Source: a bacterium (GTDB taxonomy: Bacteria > JAJVIF01 > JAGGVT01). Taken from it: DNA of 33,542 nt. Position numbers and translations under genes: made by a program. The notes under the pieces are model-generated. The model saw only the letters and a list, made by a program, of their open reading frames with translations. It was not told the origin of the DNA and did no database searches. This document shows, piece by piece, positions 7,718-16,658 of the stretch. The DNA is taken from the NCBI GenBank assembly GCA_021157815.1, contig JAGGVT010000140.1, forward strand, positions 1 through 33,542. Direction: 5' to 3'. Within the stretch, counting starts at the first letter, position 1, and each line of letters starts with the position of its first letter.

Positions 7718-8494
7718 CTACGGCCTGTCATCTTCGTTAATGCATGTAAGAATTTCAGGAGCATTGTTTGTAACAAGGAGTGATTCCTCGAAATGGCATG
7801 TGGGCCTGCCGTCTGCTGACGCGATAGTCCAGCCGTCACCGAGAGTTTTTACACGATCATTTCCCGCGACAACCATTGTTTCAATGGCAATAATCATTCC
7901 CGATTTCAGCATGACACCATCACCGGGGTTGCCGTAATTGTAAATCGGTGGGTCCTCGTGAAGCGCGATTCCGACACCATGTCCGGACAGAACTTTGACA
8001 ACATCACAACCCATTGATTGAACGCGGGTCTGTATCGCGTGTGAAATGTGCCCTACTGAATTTCCCGCGACCGCCTGGTCGATGCCGTCGAACATTGACC
8101 ACCTTGTGGCTTTCATCAGATTGTCCTGTTCATCTGTGGGTTCGCCCATAACAATACTAAAAGCGGCATCGGAGTAAAACCCATGGTAAATGAGGCCGCA
8201 GTCTATGCTGACAAGGTCACCCTCTTTGATAGTCCTCTTCGATGGTATCCCATGGACGATTTCTTCATTTATCGAAATACATGTTGTGTTAGGAAACGGC
8301 GGCGGACCATACACTCCCTTGAAAGCCGGTGTTGAGCCAAGACGCAGAATCATATTCTCAGCCTTGCGGTCTATTTCGCGAGTTGTAACACCGATGTGGA
8401 TCTCTTTCTTAATCCTGTCCTCGACTTTTTTAAGAAGCTGACAGGATTTCCTGATTCCATTTATCTGATGTTTGTTCTTTATTATACAATTCAT
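7718..8494 (-). CDS. map: Methionine aminopeptidase, type I
   Basis: A 258-residue enzyme that removes the initiator methionine from new proteins. All dinuclear-metal ligands of the family are present: D98 (SIDCG), D109 (YSDAAF), H172 (GHGVG), E205 (AIETM) and E236 (FEESL), plus the substrate-binding H81 (EEIVHGIP). The length matches type Ia enzymes with no N-terminal SH3 or zinc extension. The start ATG at 8494 has no Shine-Dalgarno sequence, and a TGATAAAAT box sits only 7 nt upstream, suggesting a leaderless mRNA. It stands alone here, away from the secY/infA operon where map is often found. Confidence 0.97.
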   Translation of the reverse strand: MNCIIKNKHQINGIRKSCQLLKKVEDRIKKEIHIGVTTREIDRKAENMILRLGSTPAFKGVYGPPPFPNTTCISINEEIVHGIPSKRTIKEGDLVSIDCGLIYHGFYSDAAFSIVMGEPTDEQDNLMKATRWSMFDGIDQAVAGNSVGHISHAIQTRVQSMGCDVVKVLSGHGVGIALHEDPPIYNYGNPGDGVMLKSGMIIAIETMVVAGNDRVKTLGDGWTIASADGRPTCHFEESLLVTNNAPEILTCINEDDRP

Positions 8495-8501
8495 AATAGG
8501 T

Positions 8502-8510
8502 ATTTTATCA
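8502..8510 (-). promoter_or_regulatory. Extended -10-like box 7 nt before map start
   Basis: On the minus strand this reads TGATAAAAT, followed by seven bases and then the ATG of map. A -10 element here would place the transcription start at or next to the A of the ATG. No Shine-Dalgarno sequence exists in between. Confidence 0.5.
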
Positions 8511-8701
8511 CACTTTGAATGTTCATAAACAATATTTAGTTATTCAATATTACTCATTAGTGCTTTTCATATGGTAAATTAGTCGTATAATAATATATGT
8601 ATTTCTTACCAATACCCGCACAGGAATATTGTCGGGTGATTGGTTATATTTCTTTAAATGAATTCTTATTAAATATGAAACTTCACTCTCAGGAGAAACA
8701 A

Positions 8702-10750
8702 ATGCGCATTTTCTCTCAGTCTCTTATTATTCTAATGCTGTTATTTTTTATCGGATGTTCATCCCAAACATCCACACCGGTTGTTACGCCATCAATGCAG
8801 GACAACGATATGCTGAACCCGTTTGAACGAGTGTCGGCGGCCGCATCAGGCGTTACTCAGCCGTACTGGTCAGATGTGGTTTATTTCGACGGTGAATACT
8901 GGTTTGCACATAAGAACGACAATGGCACTATTCGTCGTGCTTTCGGAAAAGGTGTTTCGGTTTCAGGCACATGCGAGCAGATAATCGATTCACACCCGGA
9001 TTTATTTAAAATATCATCTGACAACCTTGCCAGGATTGAGGATTACACTCATGATGGAATCCGTTATGTTTTCTTCCGACAGGTGGTTGATGATGTCGAA
9101 ATCAAAGATTCAAGGGTTGAATTGCGATTCGCGCGCAATGGAAATCTTATGCTGATTGGCGCGGATGTTTTCCCACAGATTAATATTAACGCAACTCCCT
9201 CTGTTAATTCATCTGAAGCAAGAGTAACCGCGGAAATGGATTCCGGATCGGACAGCAGTGAGCCTGTGTTGGTTATCGAACGAAGGGATTACCGCGATTT
9301 TCACCTTGTGTGGTGGGTTACAAGCGGTGAATATAAGTATCACATTAATGCTCATGATGGCTCCATCCTTGAAATGGAATCACGTAAAATATCAAGCCAC
9401 AGCTGGTCAACGGAATCTGAGATTTATGAATTGTCACCATCCACACCTGTAATTACAATGCCTTATCCTTATCAGAAAAACGATGTCAACATACCCAGCA
9501 GCGGGTATGTGATTAAATACGGCGATAGAGACGGCAACGTTTTCGTGGATACAGAGGATGAATTTATTGATGTGAATTCATGGCTTTTGGGTACCTATGT
9601 CGGTGTCGCACCCTGCGGTGGTTACAATCACGGAAAGATTGAGTGGAGCAGCCAGAACAACGAATCGCAGACTCCCACTTTCGATGATTCAAACTCTCAC
9701 ATGGGTGAGCGCATGGTGGGATACTGGGCAAATGCCTCGTATATCTATGTTAAAAACATTGACCCGACATTCACCGGCCTGGATTTCCAACTTTTCTGCC
9801 AGGCTGACTGCTGCTGCGCATGCAATGCGTTTGCCTACATTGAACCGCCATACAAAATAGCGATGTTTGAAGCTTACAGCGACTGTGTAGCGACAAGCGA
9901 GGTTGCTGATGTTACCTGCCATGAGTACGGGCATATCTATGTCGCAACACAATATACTCTTGGACGCCCACCACTCTCAATTCATGAGGCTTTCGCGGAT
10001 ACGCTTGCCAACGCTGTAACAGCGCAGCCTGAAATCGGAAAGGATATCCGAGGCGCAGGAACCCATTTTAGATCATCCGACAACAAAGTACTTTTCGATA
10101 ATAATGACTGCCACGGCGAAAGCCACTGCATGGGGAATATTCTTGCCGGCGCGCTCTGGGAAGTCAGAGGATTTCTCGGTTACGCATACACCGATTATCT
10201 CTGGCATCAGGCAAGATTCGCGCAATCGTATAGTTTCCCCGAATATGTCGCTGATTTCTACATGATAGACGACGATGACGACAACGTGTTAAACGGCACA
10301 CCAAACGCGGCAATTTTCGAGGAGTGTTTCTGGGATAATCATCACATTCCAATCCCCGAAATGCCTGATATCCCGACCGATGGCGTTGTTATCGATATCG
10401 TTCCGACTGAATTCCCGCTTGAAATGGACAGGTCAATCGGCAACAACCTTTGGTACACAGCAACAATCACAAATCTGAATGATGAGCCTGTTACGTTCGA
10501 TGTCTGGACAGCAGTCGAAACACCATGGGATACATGGTATGGCCCAATGATTCCAGCATCAATCAACATAAAGCAACCAGTTACTCTGCGTCTGGAAGCT
10601 GACCAGGAAATTGTTATCACTGTCAGGCAGTCAATTCCGTTTAATTTGCCGGAGGGTGTATATCGCTATCATGGGAGAATCGGCGAATTTGTTGACCATG
10701 AAAACGACATTCTTCTGGATGACGGCTGGATTGATTTCACACTGTACTAA
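8702..10750 (+). CDS. Secreted gluzincin metalloprotease lipoprotein (M4/M36-like)
   Basis: About 682 residues from the ATG at 8702, chosen because AGGAG lies 6 nt upstream and a lipoprotein signal peptide follows (ILMLLFFIGC, lipidated Cys19). Residues about 50-240 resemble a thermolysin/fungalysin-type propeptide (FRQVVDDVEIKDSRVELRFA, then YKYHINAHDGSILEME). The catalytic site is H407-EYG-H411 with the third zinc ligand E429 in HEAFADTLANAV, as in gluzincins. A run of cysteines (C366, C370-372, C374) precedes the active site, and more flank it, which is unusual for M4/M36. The last ~120 residues look like a beta-sandwich accessory domain. It is probably anchored to a membrane and active outside the cytoplasm, digesting protein. 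An octamer array starts one base after the stop. Confidence 0.85.
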   Translation: MRIFSQSLIILMLLFFIGCSSQTSTPVVTPSMQDNDMLNPFERVSAAASGVTQPYWSDVVYFDGEYWFAHKNDNGTIRRAFGKGVSVSGTCEQIIDSHPDLFKISSDNLARIEDYTHDGIRYVFFRQVVDDVEIKDSRVELRFARNGNLMLIGADVFPQININATPSVNSSEARVTAEMDSGSDSSEPVLVIERRDYRDFHLVWWVTSGEYKYHINAHDGSILEMESRKISSHSWSTESEIYELSPSTPVITMPYPYQKNDVNIPSSGYVIKYGDRDGNVFVDTEDEFIDVNSWLLGTYVGVAPCGGYNHGKIEWSSQNNESQTPTFDDSNSHMGERMVGYWANASYIYVKNIDPTFTGLDFQLFCQADCCCACNAFAYIEPPYKIAMFEAYSDCVATSEVADVTCHEYGHIYVATQYTLGRPPLSIHEAFADTLANAVTAQPEIGKDIRGAGTHFRSSDNKVLFDNNDCHGESHCMGNILAGALWEVRGFLGYAYTDYLWHQARFAQSYSFPEYVADFYMIDDDDDNVLNGTPNAAIFEECFWDNHHIPIPEMPDIPTDGVVIDIVPTEFPLEMDRSIGNNLWYTATITNLNDEPVTFDVWTAVETPWDTWYGPMIPASINIKQPVTLRLEADQEIVITVRQSIPFNLPEGVYRYHGRIGEFVDHENDILLDDGWIDFTLY

Positions 10751-10751
10751 A

Positions 10752-10919
10752 GTTAGTAAGTTAGCAGGTTAGCAGGTTAGCAGGTTAGTAAGTTAGCAGG
10801 TTAGTAGGTTAGTAGGTTAGTAAGTTAGCAGGTTAGCAGGTTAGCAGGTTAGTAAGTTAGCAGGTTAGTAGGTTAGTAAGTTAGCAGGTTAGTAGGTTAG
10901 TAGGTTAGTAAGTTAATAA
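10752..10919. repeat. Octamer tandem array, 21 units, with 32-bp higher-order blocks
   Basis: Twenty-one contiguous 8-bp units of GTTAGYAR. GTTAGCAG occurs nine times, GTTAGTAA six, GTTAGTAG five, and the last unit is GTTAATAA. Writing the unit endings, the order is taa-cag-cag-cag, taa-cag-tag-tag, taa-cag-cag-cag, taa-cag-tag, taa-cag-tag-tag, taa. There are therefore alternating four-unit blocks. The array lies between the protease stop and the glycosylase promoter region. It carries stops on both strands and is non-coding. Confidence 0.97.
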
Positions 10920-10978
10920 GAAAAACGTAATTGATGGATTTTGGCGAAAACTGGAATCCATCTTTTGATTTCATGCGA

Positions 10979-10984
10979 TATAAT
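10979..10984 (+). promoter_or_regulatory. -10-like TATAAT 8 nt before the glycosylase start
   Basis: A perfect TATAAT is followed by eight bases and the ATG at 10993. No Shine-Dalgarno sequence is visible and no clear -35 box is found. If used, it would give a leaderless or nearly leaderless mRNA. Confidence 0.5.
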
Positions 10985-10992
10985 TTCATCGC

Positions 10993-11652
10993 ATGGGAAA
11001 TTCAAAAAACATAAAAAGCAAATCATTGATTGAGCAATTTGAACATATTCCGATTCAGGAATTGCTTCGACATGCAAAGCCGCATGGGCGCTCATTCTAT
11101 GAGCGCGATGCCCGTAAAGTAACACGCGGTCTTCTTGGCTCGCTTCTGATACGGGAACTTGATTCAGCCACTCTTGCAGGATTTATCGTTGAAGCGGAGG
11201 CATACAAACAGAATGAGGAATCGTGCCATGCTCATCGGGGAAAAACAAAACGCACTAAGGTTATGTTCGGCCCCGGCGGGCGATCATATATTTATTTCGT
11301 CTATGGCATGTACTGGTGCCTTAACGCCACCGCTGAAAATGAGGGAATCGGCTCCGCGTGTTTGATTCGCGCGGTTGAGCCTGTCGCTGGAATTGACATG
11401 ATGAAAATAAATCGCGGCAGGGAAAATATCCTTGATTTATGCTCGGGTCCCGGTAAATTAACAGTGGCATATGGCCTTAACAAAGAGCATAATGATCATG
11501 ATTTATCCAAACCGCCATTACGAATTCTTGCACTTCCCGATGACATGAAGCCTCATTTCAAAATACGCAAATCATCAAGGATAGGAATTAACGCCGCAAA
11601 GGAACTTCAGTATCGATATTACATTCATGGAAATCCGCATGTGTCGAAATAG
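10993..11652 (+). CDS. DNA-3-methyladenine glycosylase (AAG/MPG family)
   Basis: A 219-residue base-excision repair enzyme of the alkyladenine glycosylase family, which removes 3-methyladenine and other alkylated or deaminated purines. GFIVEAEAY near residue 55 holds the catalytic Glu (family V-E-T-E-A-Y). RGKTKRTKVMFGPGGRSYIYFVYGMYWCLN is the DNA-binding and intercalation core; only its landmarks (MFG-PG, YFVYGM, CLN) are needed for recognition. SGPGKLTVAYG and, near the end, RIGIN and HVSK complete the family pattern. The usual YGMH is YGMY here. MutS2 follows 35 nt downstream on the same strand, possibly co-transcribed. The start has no Shine-Dalgarno sequence. Confidence 0.95.
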   Translation: MGNSKNIKSKSLIEQFEHIPIQELLRHAKPHGRSFYERDARKVTRGLLGSLLIRELDSATLAGFIVEAEAYKQNEESCHAHRGKTKRTKVMFGPGGRSYIYFVYGMYWCLNATAENEGIGSACLIRAVEPVAGIDMMKINRGRENILDLCSGPGKLTVAYGLNKEHNDHDLSKPPLRILALPDDMKPHFKIRKSSRIGINAAKELQYRYYIHGNPHVSK

Positions 11653-11687
11653 ATAACGTGGTACAGTAATGTACACAGACAACGCTC

Positions 11688-14312
11688 ATGCCTGATAAAC
11701 CCGAAAATACAAGCGCTGAAAAAGCGAATGAGATTGGAAAATTCTTCTCGATTAGAAACCTTGAATTCAAGAAGATTATTTCCAAGCTCGTATCATACGC
11801 CCATTCATCACTGGGAAAAAATCGGGCGCTTGGGCTGCTGCCGCTTCGAATTCCATGGCGGATTATCTTTCATCAGAAGGAGACATCCGAAGCGCGCCTT
11901 TTTCTTGATCGTGAGGAACGACTGCCATCCTTTGGAAATCTCAATGATGTCCGACATCATGTAACCCTCTCGATGAAGGGATCAATCCTGACTATTTTCA
12001 AACTGTGGAATATTGCGGCCACAATTAGAACAGTTCGATTGATAAAAGAATCACTAACCAATACTATTGGCGTGTACCCTATCCTTCACGAATACGCGGA
12101 ACATCTGACCGCGTTTCACAATCTTGAGGAAACGCTGTTTCGTTCGATTGAGGATGAGGAAACAATCGCCGACAAAGCGACCCCTGACCTTCGGAAATAT
12201 CGCCACAACCTGAGAGAGAAAAACTTCCAGATTCAGGAACGCTCAAAGCGATTGTCGCGCAAGTACGCTGATCGCAACATGCTGACTGACAGCACGTTCA
12301 CAATCAGAAATAACCGCTACGTCCTCCCGTTTTCATCGGGATCTATGGGGCGTGAGAAGATTGTAATCCAGAGCACATCGGAAAGCGGCCTTACGTTTTA
12401 TGGCGAACCGCTCGAACTGGTCGAACTCAACAACGAACTTCAAAAGGCGTACCAGCTGGTTCGAAATGAAGAGGAGAAAATCATGCAGATGCTCTCCGCG
12501 CAAATCGGGCTTGTTGGAGAGCAGCTTAATCCGTCAATTGAAATTTGCGGCTATCTCGATTTCATTTTCGCAAAGGGATATCTGTCGCGAGACCTTAACG
12601 CTGTCGAACCCGGATTTAATTCGCAAACAATCAAACTCGAACAGATACGCCACCCCTTGATTAAAAAGGATGTCGTGGTTCCAATCGATCTCGATTTCAC
12701 CCATGGCTGCAAAGGGCTGATTATCACAGGCCCTAACGCCGGCGGTAAAACTGTCAGCATAAAAACTCTTGGACTGACCGCGCTTATGGCGCAAGCCGGA
12801 CTTCATATACCCGCGAAAGACAAATCCGCAATTCCTATTTTTAGATCCATTCTCGCCGAAATTGGCGATGCCCAATCTATCGACCTTGACTTGTCTAGTT
12901 TCGGCGCGCATATCATGTTCCTTCGCACGGTGATTAAATCACTTGATGACAGCTACAATCCATCTGATGATGCATCCGATAAGTGGATTGATAAATATCA
13001 TAGCTGGCAGTCTCGAGGAAAAGAGGTTACTAAAGATTCAGATGATCAGCTGCGTTATGAGTTTTCGCCTTATGATATTCTTCAAAGCGATTCACTGGCA
13101 GAAAGCGTAAAAACATCCTGTGCCTATGATGATGAATTACAACCACTTATTCTACTAGATGAAATAGGGCGCTCAACTGATCCTGAGGAGGGCAGCGCAA
13201 TCGCGCTTGCATTGATTGATCGCCTTATTGAAAAGGGCGCTTTTTTCGCGCTGACTACGCATCTGCCGGCATTGAAAAACCTTGTACTCGAGGAAAGCTC
13301 CCCTATCACAGGCGCCGCTATGGGATTCGATCTCGATAAAATGAATACAACATACAAAGTGGAAAACGACACAATCGGCGCGAGTTATGGAATTGTAATC
13401 GCGGAAAAGATGGGGCTTGAGCCTGAGCTTCTTAAAAACGCAAGAGAGCGGATGTCCGGACGTTTTAACCTTCTGGAAATTGATATCCCCCGCCTTGAAT
13501 CAAAACGTGATGAATTAATGGATTACGTTTCCGAATGGGAAACGAAAAAGAGAATCGCAAGGCGGGAGGAGCTTCGCGAATTGTCCCGACTCCTTGTTTT
13601 AAAAAAGATGGGCATGGAGTATCTTCTATCTTCTGTTGACAAGGGACAGGATGTTCTCAAGGACGCGCAGAAAAAGTCCAGCCGCCTTATTGAACTTTCA
13701 AGAAAGGGAAAGAAGGTTCAACGCGACTTTGATAAAAAGCGAAGCAAACTCAACAAACTGAGGAATGAAATTGAGGAATCATACGCCGCATTAAAACGCA
13801 TGGGGAAAGTAGATGGCATTAAAGACGATACAGCCATACCTGAGTTTGAATTTGAGAAAGGCCAGAGAGTTTGGGTTTCTGTTTTAAACCGCGAAGGAGT
13901 AATCGACAAAATAAAAAAACAGGGAAAACGAATGCTGGTGGTTTTCGACAACAAAAAGATGGAGATAGATTCATCACAGGCGGTGCCCGTTCAGAATCCC
14001 GAAAAGAAAAAAGAGAAATCTAAAATACAAATAAACATTGGGCCTCGCAAATCGACAAGCCTCTGCCTGGATCTTCATGGTGAGCGAGTAGAACCGGCAT
14101 TGGAAAAGGTCGAAGAGTTTCTCCATGACGCTGTTTTGGATAATCGCGCTCAGGTGAATATCATTCACGGCATAGGCACAGGAACGTTGAGAAAAGCGGT
14201 TCGTAAATTCCTTGTGAAACATCCCCTGGTGAAAAGCTTCCGCGACGGCGACCCATCCGAGGGCGCGATTGGCGTGACCATTGTTGAGTTTAAGCGTCAG
14301 GACGATGAATAA
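11688..14312 (+). CDS. mutS2: MutS2 family ATPase with C-terminal Smr domain
   Basis: An 874-residue MutS2 protein. MutS2 is not a mismatch-repair protein; it is linked to suppressing recombination and, in Bacillus, to splitting collided ribosomes. The N-terminal core and clamp regions are followed by Walker A GPNAGGKT (residues 348-355), Walker B LILLDEIGRSTDP (487-499) and a long charged coiled coil (about 600-710). The C-terminal Smr nuclease-like domain has LDLHGE (794) and HGIGTGTLR (827). An extra hydrophilic stretch of about 65 residues (about 420-484) sits between the helix after Walker A and Walker B. In most MutS2 proteins this interval is short. The start at 11688 lacks a strong ribosome site, and the glycosylase stop is 35 nt upstream. 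Confidence 0.95.
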   Translation: MPDKPENTSAEKANEIGKFFSIRNLEFKKIISKLVSYAHSSLGKNRALGLLPLRIPWRIIFHQKETSEARLFLDREERLPSFGNLNDVRHHVTLSMKGSILTIFKLWNIAATIRTVRLIKESLTNTIGVYPILHEYAEHLTAFHNLEETLFRSIEDEETIADKATPDLRKYRHNLREKNFQIQERSKRLSRKYADRNMLTDSTFTIRNNRYVLPFSSGSMGREKIVIQSTSESGLTFYGEPLELVELNNELQKAYQLVRNEEEKIMQMLSAQIGLVGEQLNPSIEICGYLDFIFAKGYLSRDLNAVEPGFNSQTIKLEQIRHPLIKKDVVVPIDLDFTHGCKGLIITGPNAGGKTVSIKTLGLTALMAQAGLHIPAKDKSAIPIFRSILAEIGDAQSIDLDLSSFGAHIMFLRTVIKSLDDSYNPSDDASDKWIDKYHSWQSRGKEVTKDSDDQLRYEFSPYDILQSDSLAESVKTSCAYDDELQPLILLDEIGRSTDPEEGSAIALALIDRLIEKGAFFALTTHLPALKNLVLEESSPITGAAMGFDLDKMNTTYKVENDTIGASYGIVIAEKMGLEPELLKNARERMSGRFNLLEIDIPRLESKRDELMDYVSEWETKKRIARREELRELSRLLVLKKMGMEYLLSSVDKGQDVLKDAQKKSSRLIELSRKGKKVQRDFDKKRSKLNKLRNEIEESYAALKRMGKVDGIKDDTAIPEFEFEKGQRVWVSVLNREGVIDKIKKQGKRMLVVFDNKKMEIDSSQAVPVQNPEKKKEKSKIQINIGPRKSTSLCLDLHGERVEPALEKVEEFLHDAVLDNRAQVNIIHGIGTGTLRKAVRKFLVKHPLVKSFRDGDPSEGAIGVTIVEFKRQDDE

Positions 14313-14435
14313 TTGTAATTCATCTGATTTCAAAATATCATGCAAATTCCATTCCCTCATGCCAGTTTTCCAAATTTAAATAATTTGAAAATGTAAGTAA
14401 TCATTCATACTGCGTTTTATACGATCAAAATGGTT

Positions 14436-14441
14436 TATAAT
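14436..14441 (+). promoter_or_regulatory. -10-like TATAAT before nfeD
   Basis: TATAAT lies 13 nt before the ATG at 14455, with AGGA in between (14446-14449). If used, the leader would be about 7 nt, which conflicts with using the AGGA as a full ribosome site. The upstream spacer is AT-rich without a good -35 box. Confidence 0.3.
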
Positions 14442-14454
14442 ATCCAGGATAAAA

Positions 14455-15996
14455 ATGATGCGAAATCGAAAAAATAAAATAGCTTCTTTCTGGAGTATTG
14501 TTCTTCACGGAACACTTCTCGGGTTGGCGATTTCGCTGCTCTATGTAGGCGCAGTATTTGCGCAGCCTGAAACCGAGACAAAAAAACCGATCTACATTCT
14601 CGATGTCAAAGGCGTGATTAATCCATTCACCGCCAAATACACACTCAGAGGAATTAGCGAAGCTGAACGGGGCGACGCTCAGCTGGTAGTGATAATGCTT
14701 AACACGCCCGGCGGATTGGATACGAGCATGCGCGATATCAATTTGGCAATCCTGAATTCAGACATTCCAGTCGCTGTTTATGTCGCTCCAAAGGGAGCTC
14801 GCGCCGCAAGCGCGGGAGTTTTTATTACGTATTCATCGGATATCGCGGCAATGTCACCCGGAACGAATATCGGCGCGGCTCATCACGTGTCAATCGGCGG
14901 AAGCGGTGATGAGGATAAAAAAGATGATAACAGCTGGATTGACATGGTTCTGGATTTATACAAGGAAGCAAAAAAACGCGAGAAAGAAAAACAAAAGAGT
15001 GAAGATAAAACTCCGGTAGTAACCGAACCTGAAAAGCCAGTTTCCAAGCCTGATGCAACAATCGGGGATGAATCGAAACCCCTGTCCACTCAGCAGGTAA
15101 TGAGTGAAAAGATCACCAACGACGCTGTCGCCGGATTGAGGGCGATTGCGGAATTGAAAGGCCGTAACGCAGACTGGGCTGAAAAAGCTATCAGGGAATC
15201 GGTCTCAATTCCCGCCAGTGAGGCGTATGAAATCGGTGTTGTGGAATATCTGTCTGATTCTGTCGAGGAATTACTCATTCAGATTGATGGCCTTGTAATT
15301 ACAAAATCAAAACAGGAACATACGCTTAACACTGCGGGAGCGCCGGTCAGGCATGTTCCGATGAGCGCAATCGAAAATCTCATGCTTATTATTACAGATC
15401 CGCAAATCGCATATTTCCTGTTAATGATAGGAATCTACGGGCTGATTTATGAAGTCACGCATCCGGGAGCTGTGTTTCCCGGAGTTATCGGCGGGACCAG
15501 TCTCGTGCTTGCTATTCTCGCGTTTAATTATCTTCCCATAACCGCAGCAGGTATCGTTCTTCTAGCACTTGGAATTCTATTCATGGTTGCCGAATTCAAA
15601 GCTCCGGGAATCGGGATTCTTGCCATTGGCGGCGTGATATGTTTCCTGCTGGGAAGTTTCCTTCTCATTGATCGCAATTACAGTGAAATGGTGATTCGTC
15701 CGGAAAGCTATGTTCCCATGACGGTTCTCTCGGTGATTCTTCTGGTGATATTCCTGCCGATAATTTATAAATCGATGAGGGGCAAGGTAGTAACCGGAAT
15801 GAAGGGAATCCAGGAAACAGTAGGCACTGTTGTAAAAGAGCTTTCACCTCTCGGTAAGGTTTATGTTCATGGTGAATACTGGGACGCTCGAACCGAGGAC
15901 GGCTCCACTCTTGAGAAGGACTCCCGGATCGTGGTTATTAAAAAGGACGATGACGAGATGGAACTGATTGTTAAAAAGCGGGAGGATAAGTCTTGA
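14455..15996 (+). CDS. NfeD long form: membrane-bound ClpP-class serine protease
   Basis: A 513-residue membrane protein. It has a signal peptide to about residue 36 (VGAVFAQP), then a ClpP/crotonase-like protease domain with LNTPGGLDTSM and S119 in GARAASAGVF, and the catalytic Lys219 in SEKITNDAVAG. Several membrane helices (about 310-440) and a C-terminal NfeD OB-fold (GKVYVHGEYWDA, residues 467-478) follow. The archaeal homologue cleaves a hydrophobic region of stomatin using a Ser-Lys pair. A charged, low-complexity linker (about 150-210) separates the two catalytic residues, making the gap about 100 residues instead of about 40. The partner slipin lies two genes downstream. Repeat B1 follows 19 nt after the stop. 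Confidence 0.93.
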   Translation: MMRNRKNKIASFWSIVLHGTLLGLAISLLYVGAVFAQPETETKKPIYILDVKGVINPFTAKYTLRGISEAERGDAQLVVIMLNTPGGLDTSMRDINLAILNSDIPVAVYVAPKGARAASAGVFITYSSDIAAMSPGTNIGAAHHVSIGGSGDEDKKDDNSWIDMVLDLYKEAKKREKEKQKSEDKTPVVTEPEKPVSKPDATIGDESKPLSTQQVMSEKITNDAVAGLRAIAELKGRNADWAEKAIRESVSIPASEAYEIGVVEYLSDSVEELLIQIDGLVITKSKQEHTLNTAGAPVRHVPMSAIENLMLIITDPQIAYFLLMIGIYGLIYEVTHPGAVFPGVIGGTSLVLAILAFNYLPITAAGIVLLALGILFMVAEFKAPGIGILAIGGVICFLLGSFLLIDRNYSEMVIRPESYVPMTVLSVILLVIFLPIIYKSMRGKVVTGMKGIQETVGTVVKELSPLGKVYVHGEYWDARTEDGSTLEKDSRIVVIKKDDDEMELIVKKREDKS

Positions 15997-16015
15997 AATA
16001 TTTTTTTGTTCCAGT

Positions 16016-16213
16016 TTCAATAAACCGTGTGGGTGATATTAGATTGAGTAAAAAAGGGGATTGTCCCAACCAAGTGAATAAACACAGTATAAATGAGGGT
16101 TTACAGCATAGTATATTTATAACACCATATTTGAAGATTCATGTGGACGTAACCTGTTATCGGGGAATGCCCCTTTTTTTACGGGGGGCAAATAACCCAA
16201 ATTATTTATTGAA
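16016..16213. repeat. Family B repeat, copy B1
   Basis: A 198-bp element that begins TTCAATAAA and ends TTTATTGAA. Inner arms carry GAGTAAAAAAGGGG on the left and CCCCTTTTTTTACGGG on the right, which can pair into a long hairpin. Copies lie at 29286-29466 (inverted) and 32119-32319. It sits between the two NfeD genes and could act as a partial terminator. A 75-codon frame through it is not a gene. Confidence 0.9.
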
Positions 16214-16260
16214 GCGCTAAATTTTAATTATGAATATTTTCAGCAAGCGGGAATGAAACA

Positions 16261-16554
16261 ATGGAAATGACATGGTGGGTAATCGGAATTGTAATCGTAA
16301 TCGCGTTTATCTGGATAAGCATCGCAAAATCGATTTCAGCGCACAAGGAAAAGGTAGTCGGTGGTGTCGAGGCTCTGGTTGGAAAAACCGGCACGGCGAA
16401 AACCGACATCGACCCGACGGGAAAGTTCTACGTTTACGGTGAATACTGGGATTCCGAGGCTCTCGGTGAGCATTTGAAGGAAGGCGACAAGGGAAGGGTT
16501 GTCGAGATACGGTCATCCGATGAGCAGTATTTGATTGTTGAAAAGATCAAGTAG
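16261..16554 (+). CDS. Short NfeD protein (one helix plus OB-fold)
   Basis: A 97-residue protein with one N-terminal membrane helix (WWVIGIVIVIAFIWISIA) and a soluble NfeD-type OB-fold containing GKTGTAKTDIDPTGKFYVYG and EYWDSEAL. The OB-fold resembles the C-terminal domain of the long NfeD upstream (GKFYVYGEYWDS against GKVYVHGEYWDA), so the two are probably paralogues. It has no protease domain. Short NfeD proteins next to slipin genes are a known pattern and are thought to bind or anchor the SPFH partner. Translation probably starts at the ATG at 16261; an in-frame ATG at 16267 is an alternative. The slipin gene starts 104 nt downstream on the same strand. Confidence 0.88.
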   Translation: MEMTWWVIGIVIVIAFIWISIAKSISAHKEKVVGGVEALVGKTGTAKTDIDPTGKFYVYGEYWDSEALGEHLKEGDKGRVVEIRSSDEQYLIVEKIK

Positions 16555-16658
16555 TATATCAAGATGGTTATCAGGAAGGTTGCACCAGCCAGCAATCCCG
16601 ATTAATATATAGTAAGTCTTATTAGCTTAAGCCGAACAATGGCAATAAGGAGAATAAA

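Noticed and set aside
10752-10919. Possible telomere or CRISPR-like array
   Set aside because: Units are 8 bp with no spacers, and the array is internal, flanked by ordinary genes.
15993-16220. A 75-codon plus-strand frame after nfeD
   Set aside because: It runs almost wholly through repeat B1, whose other copies do not keep the frame.
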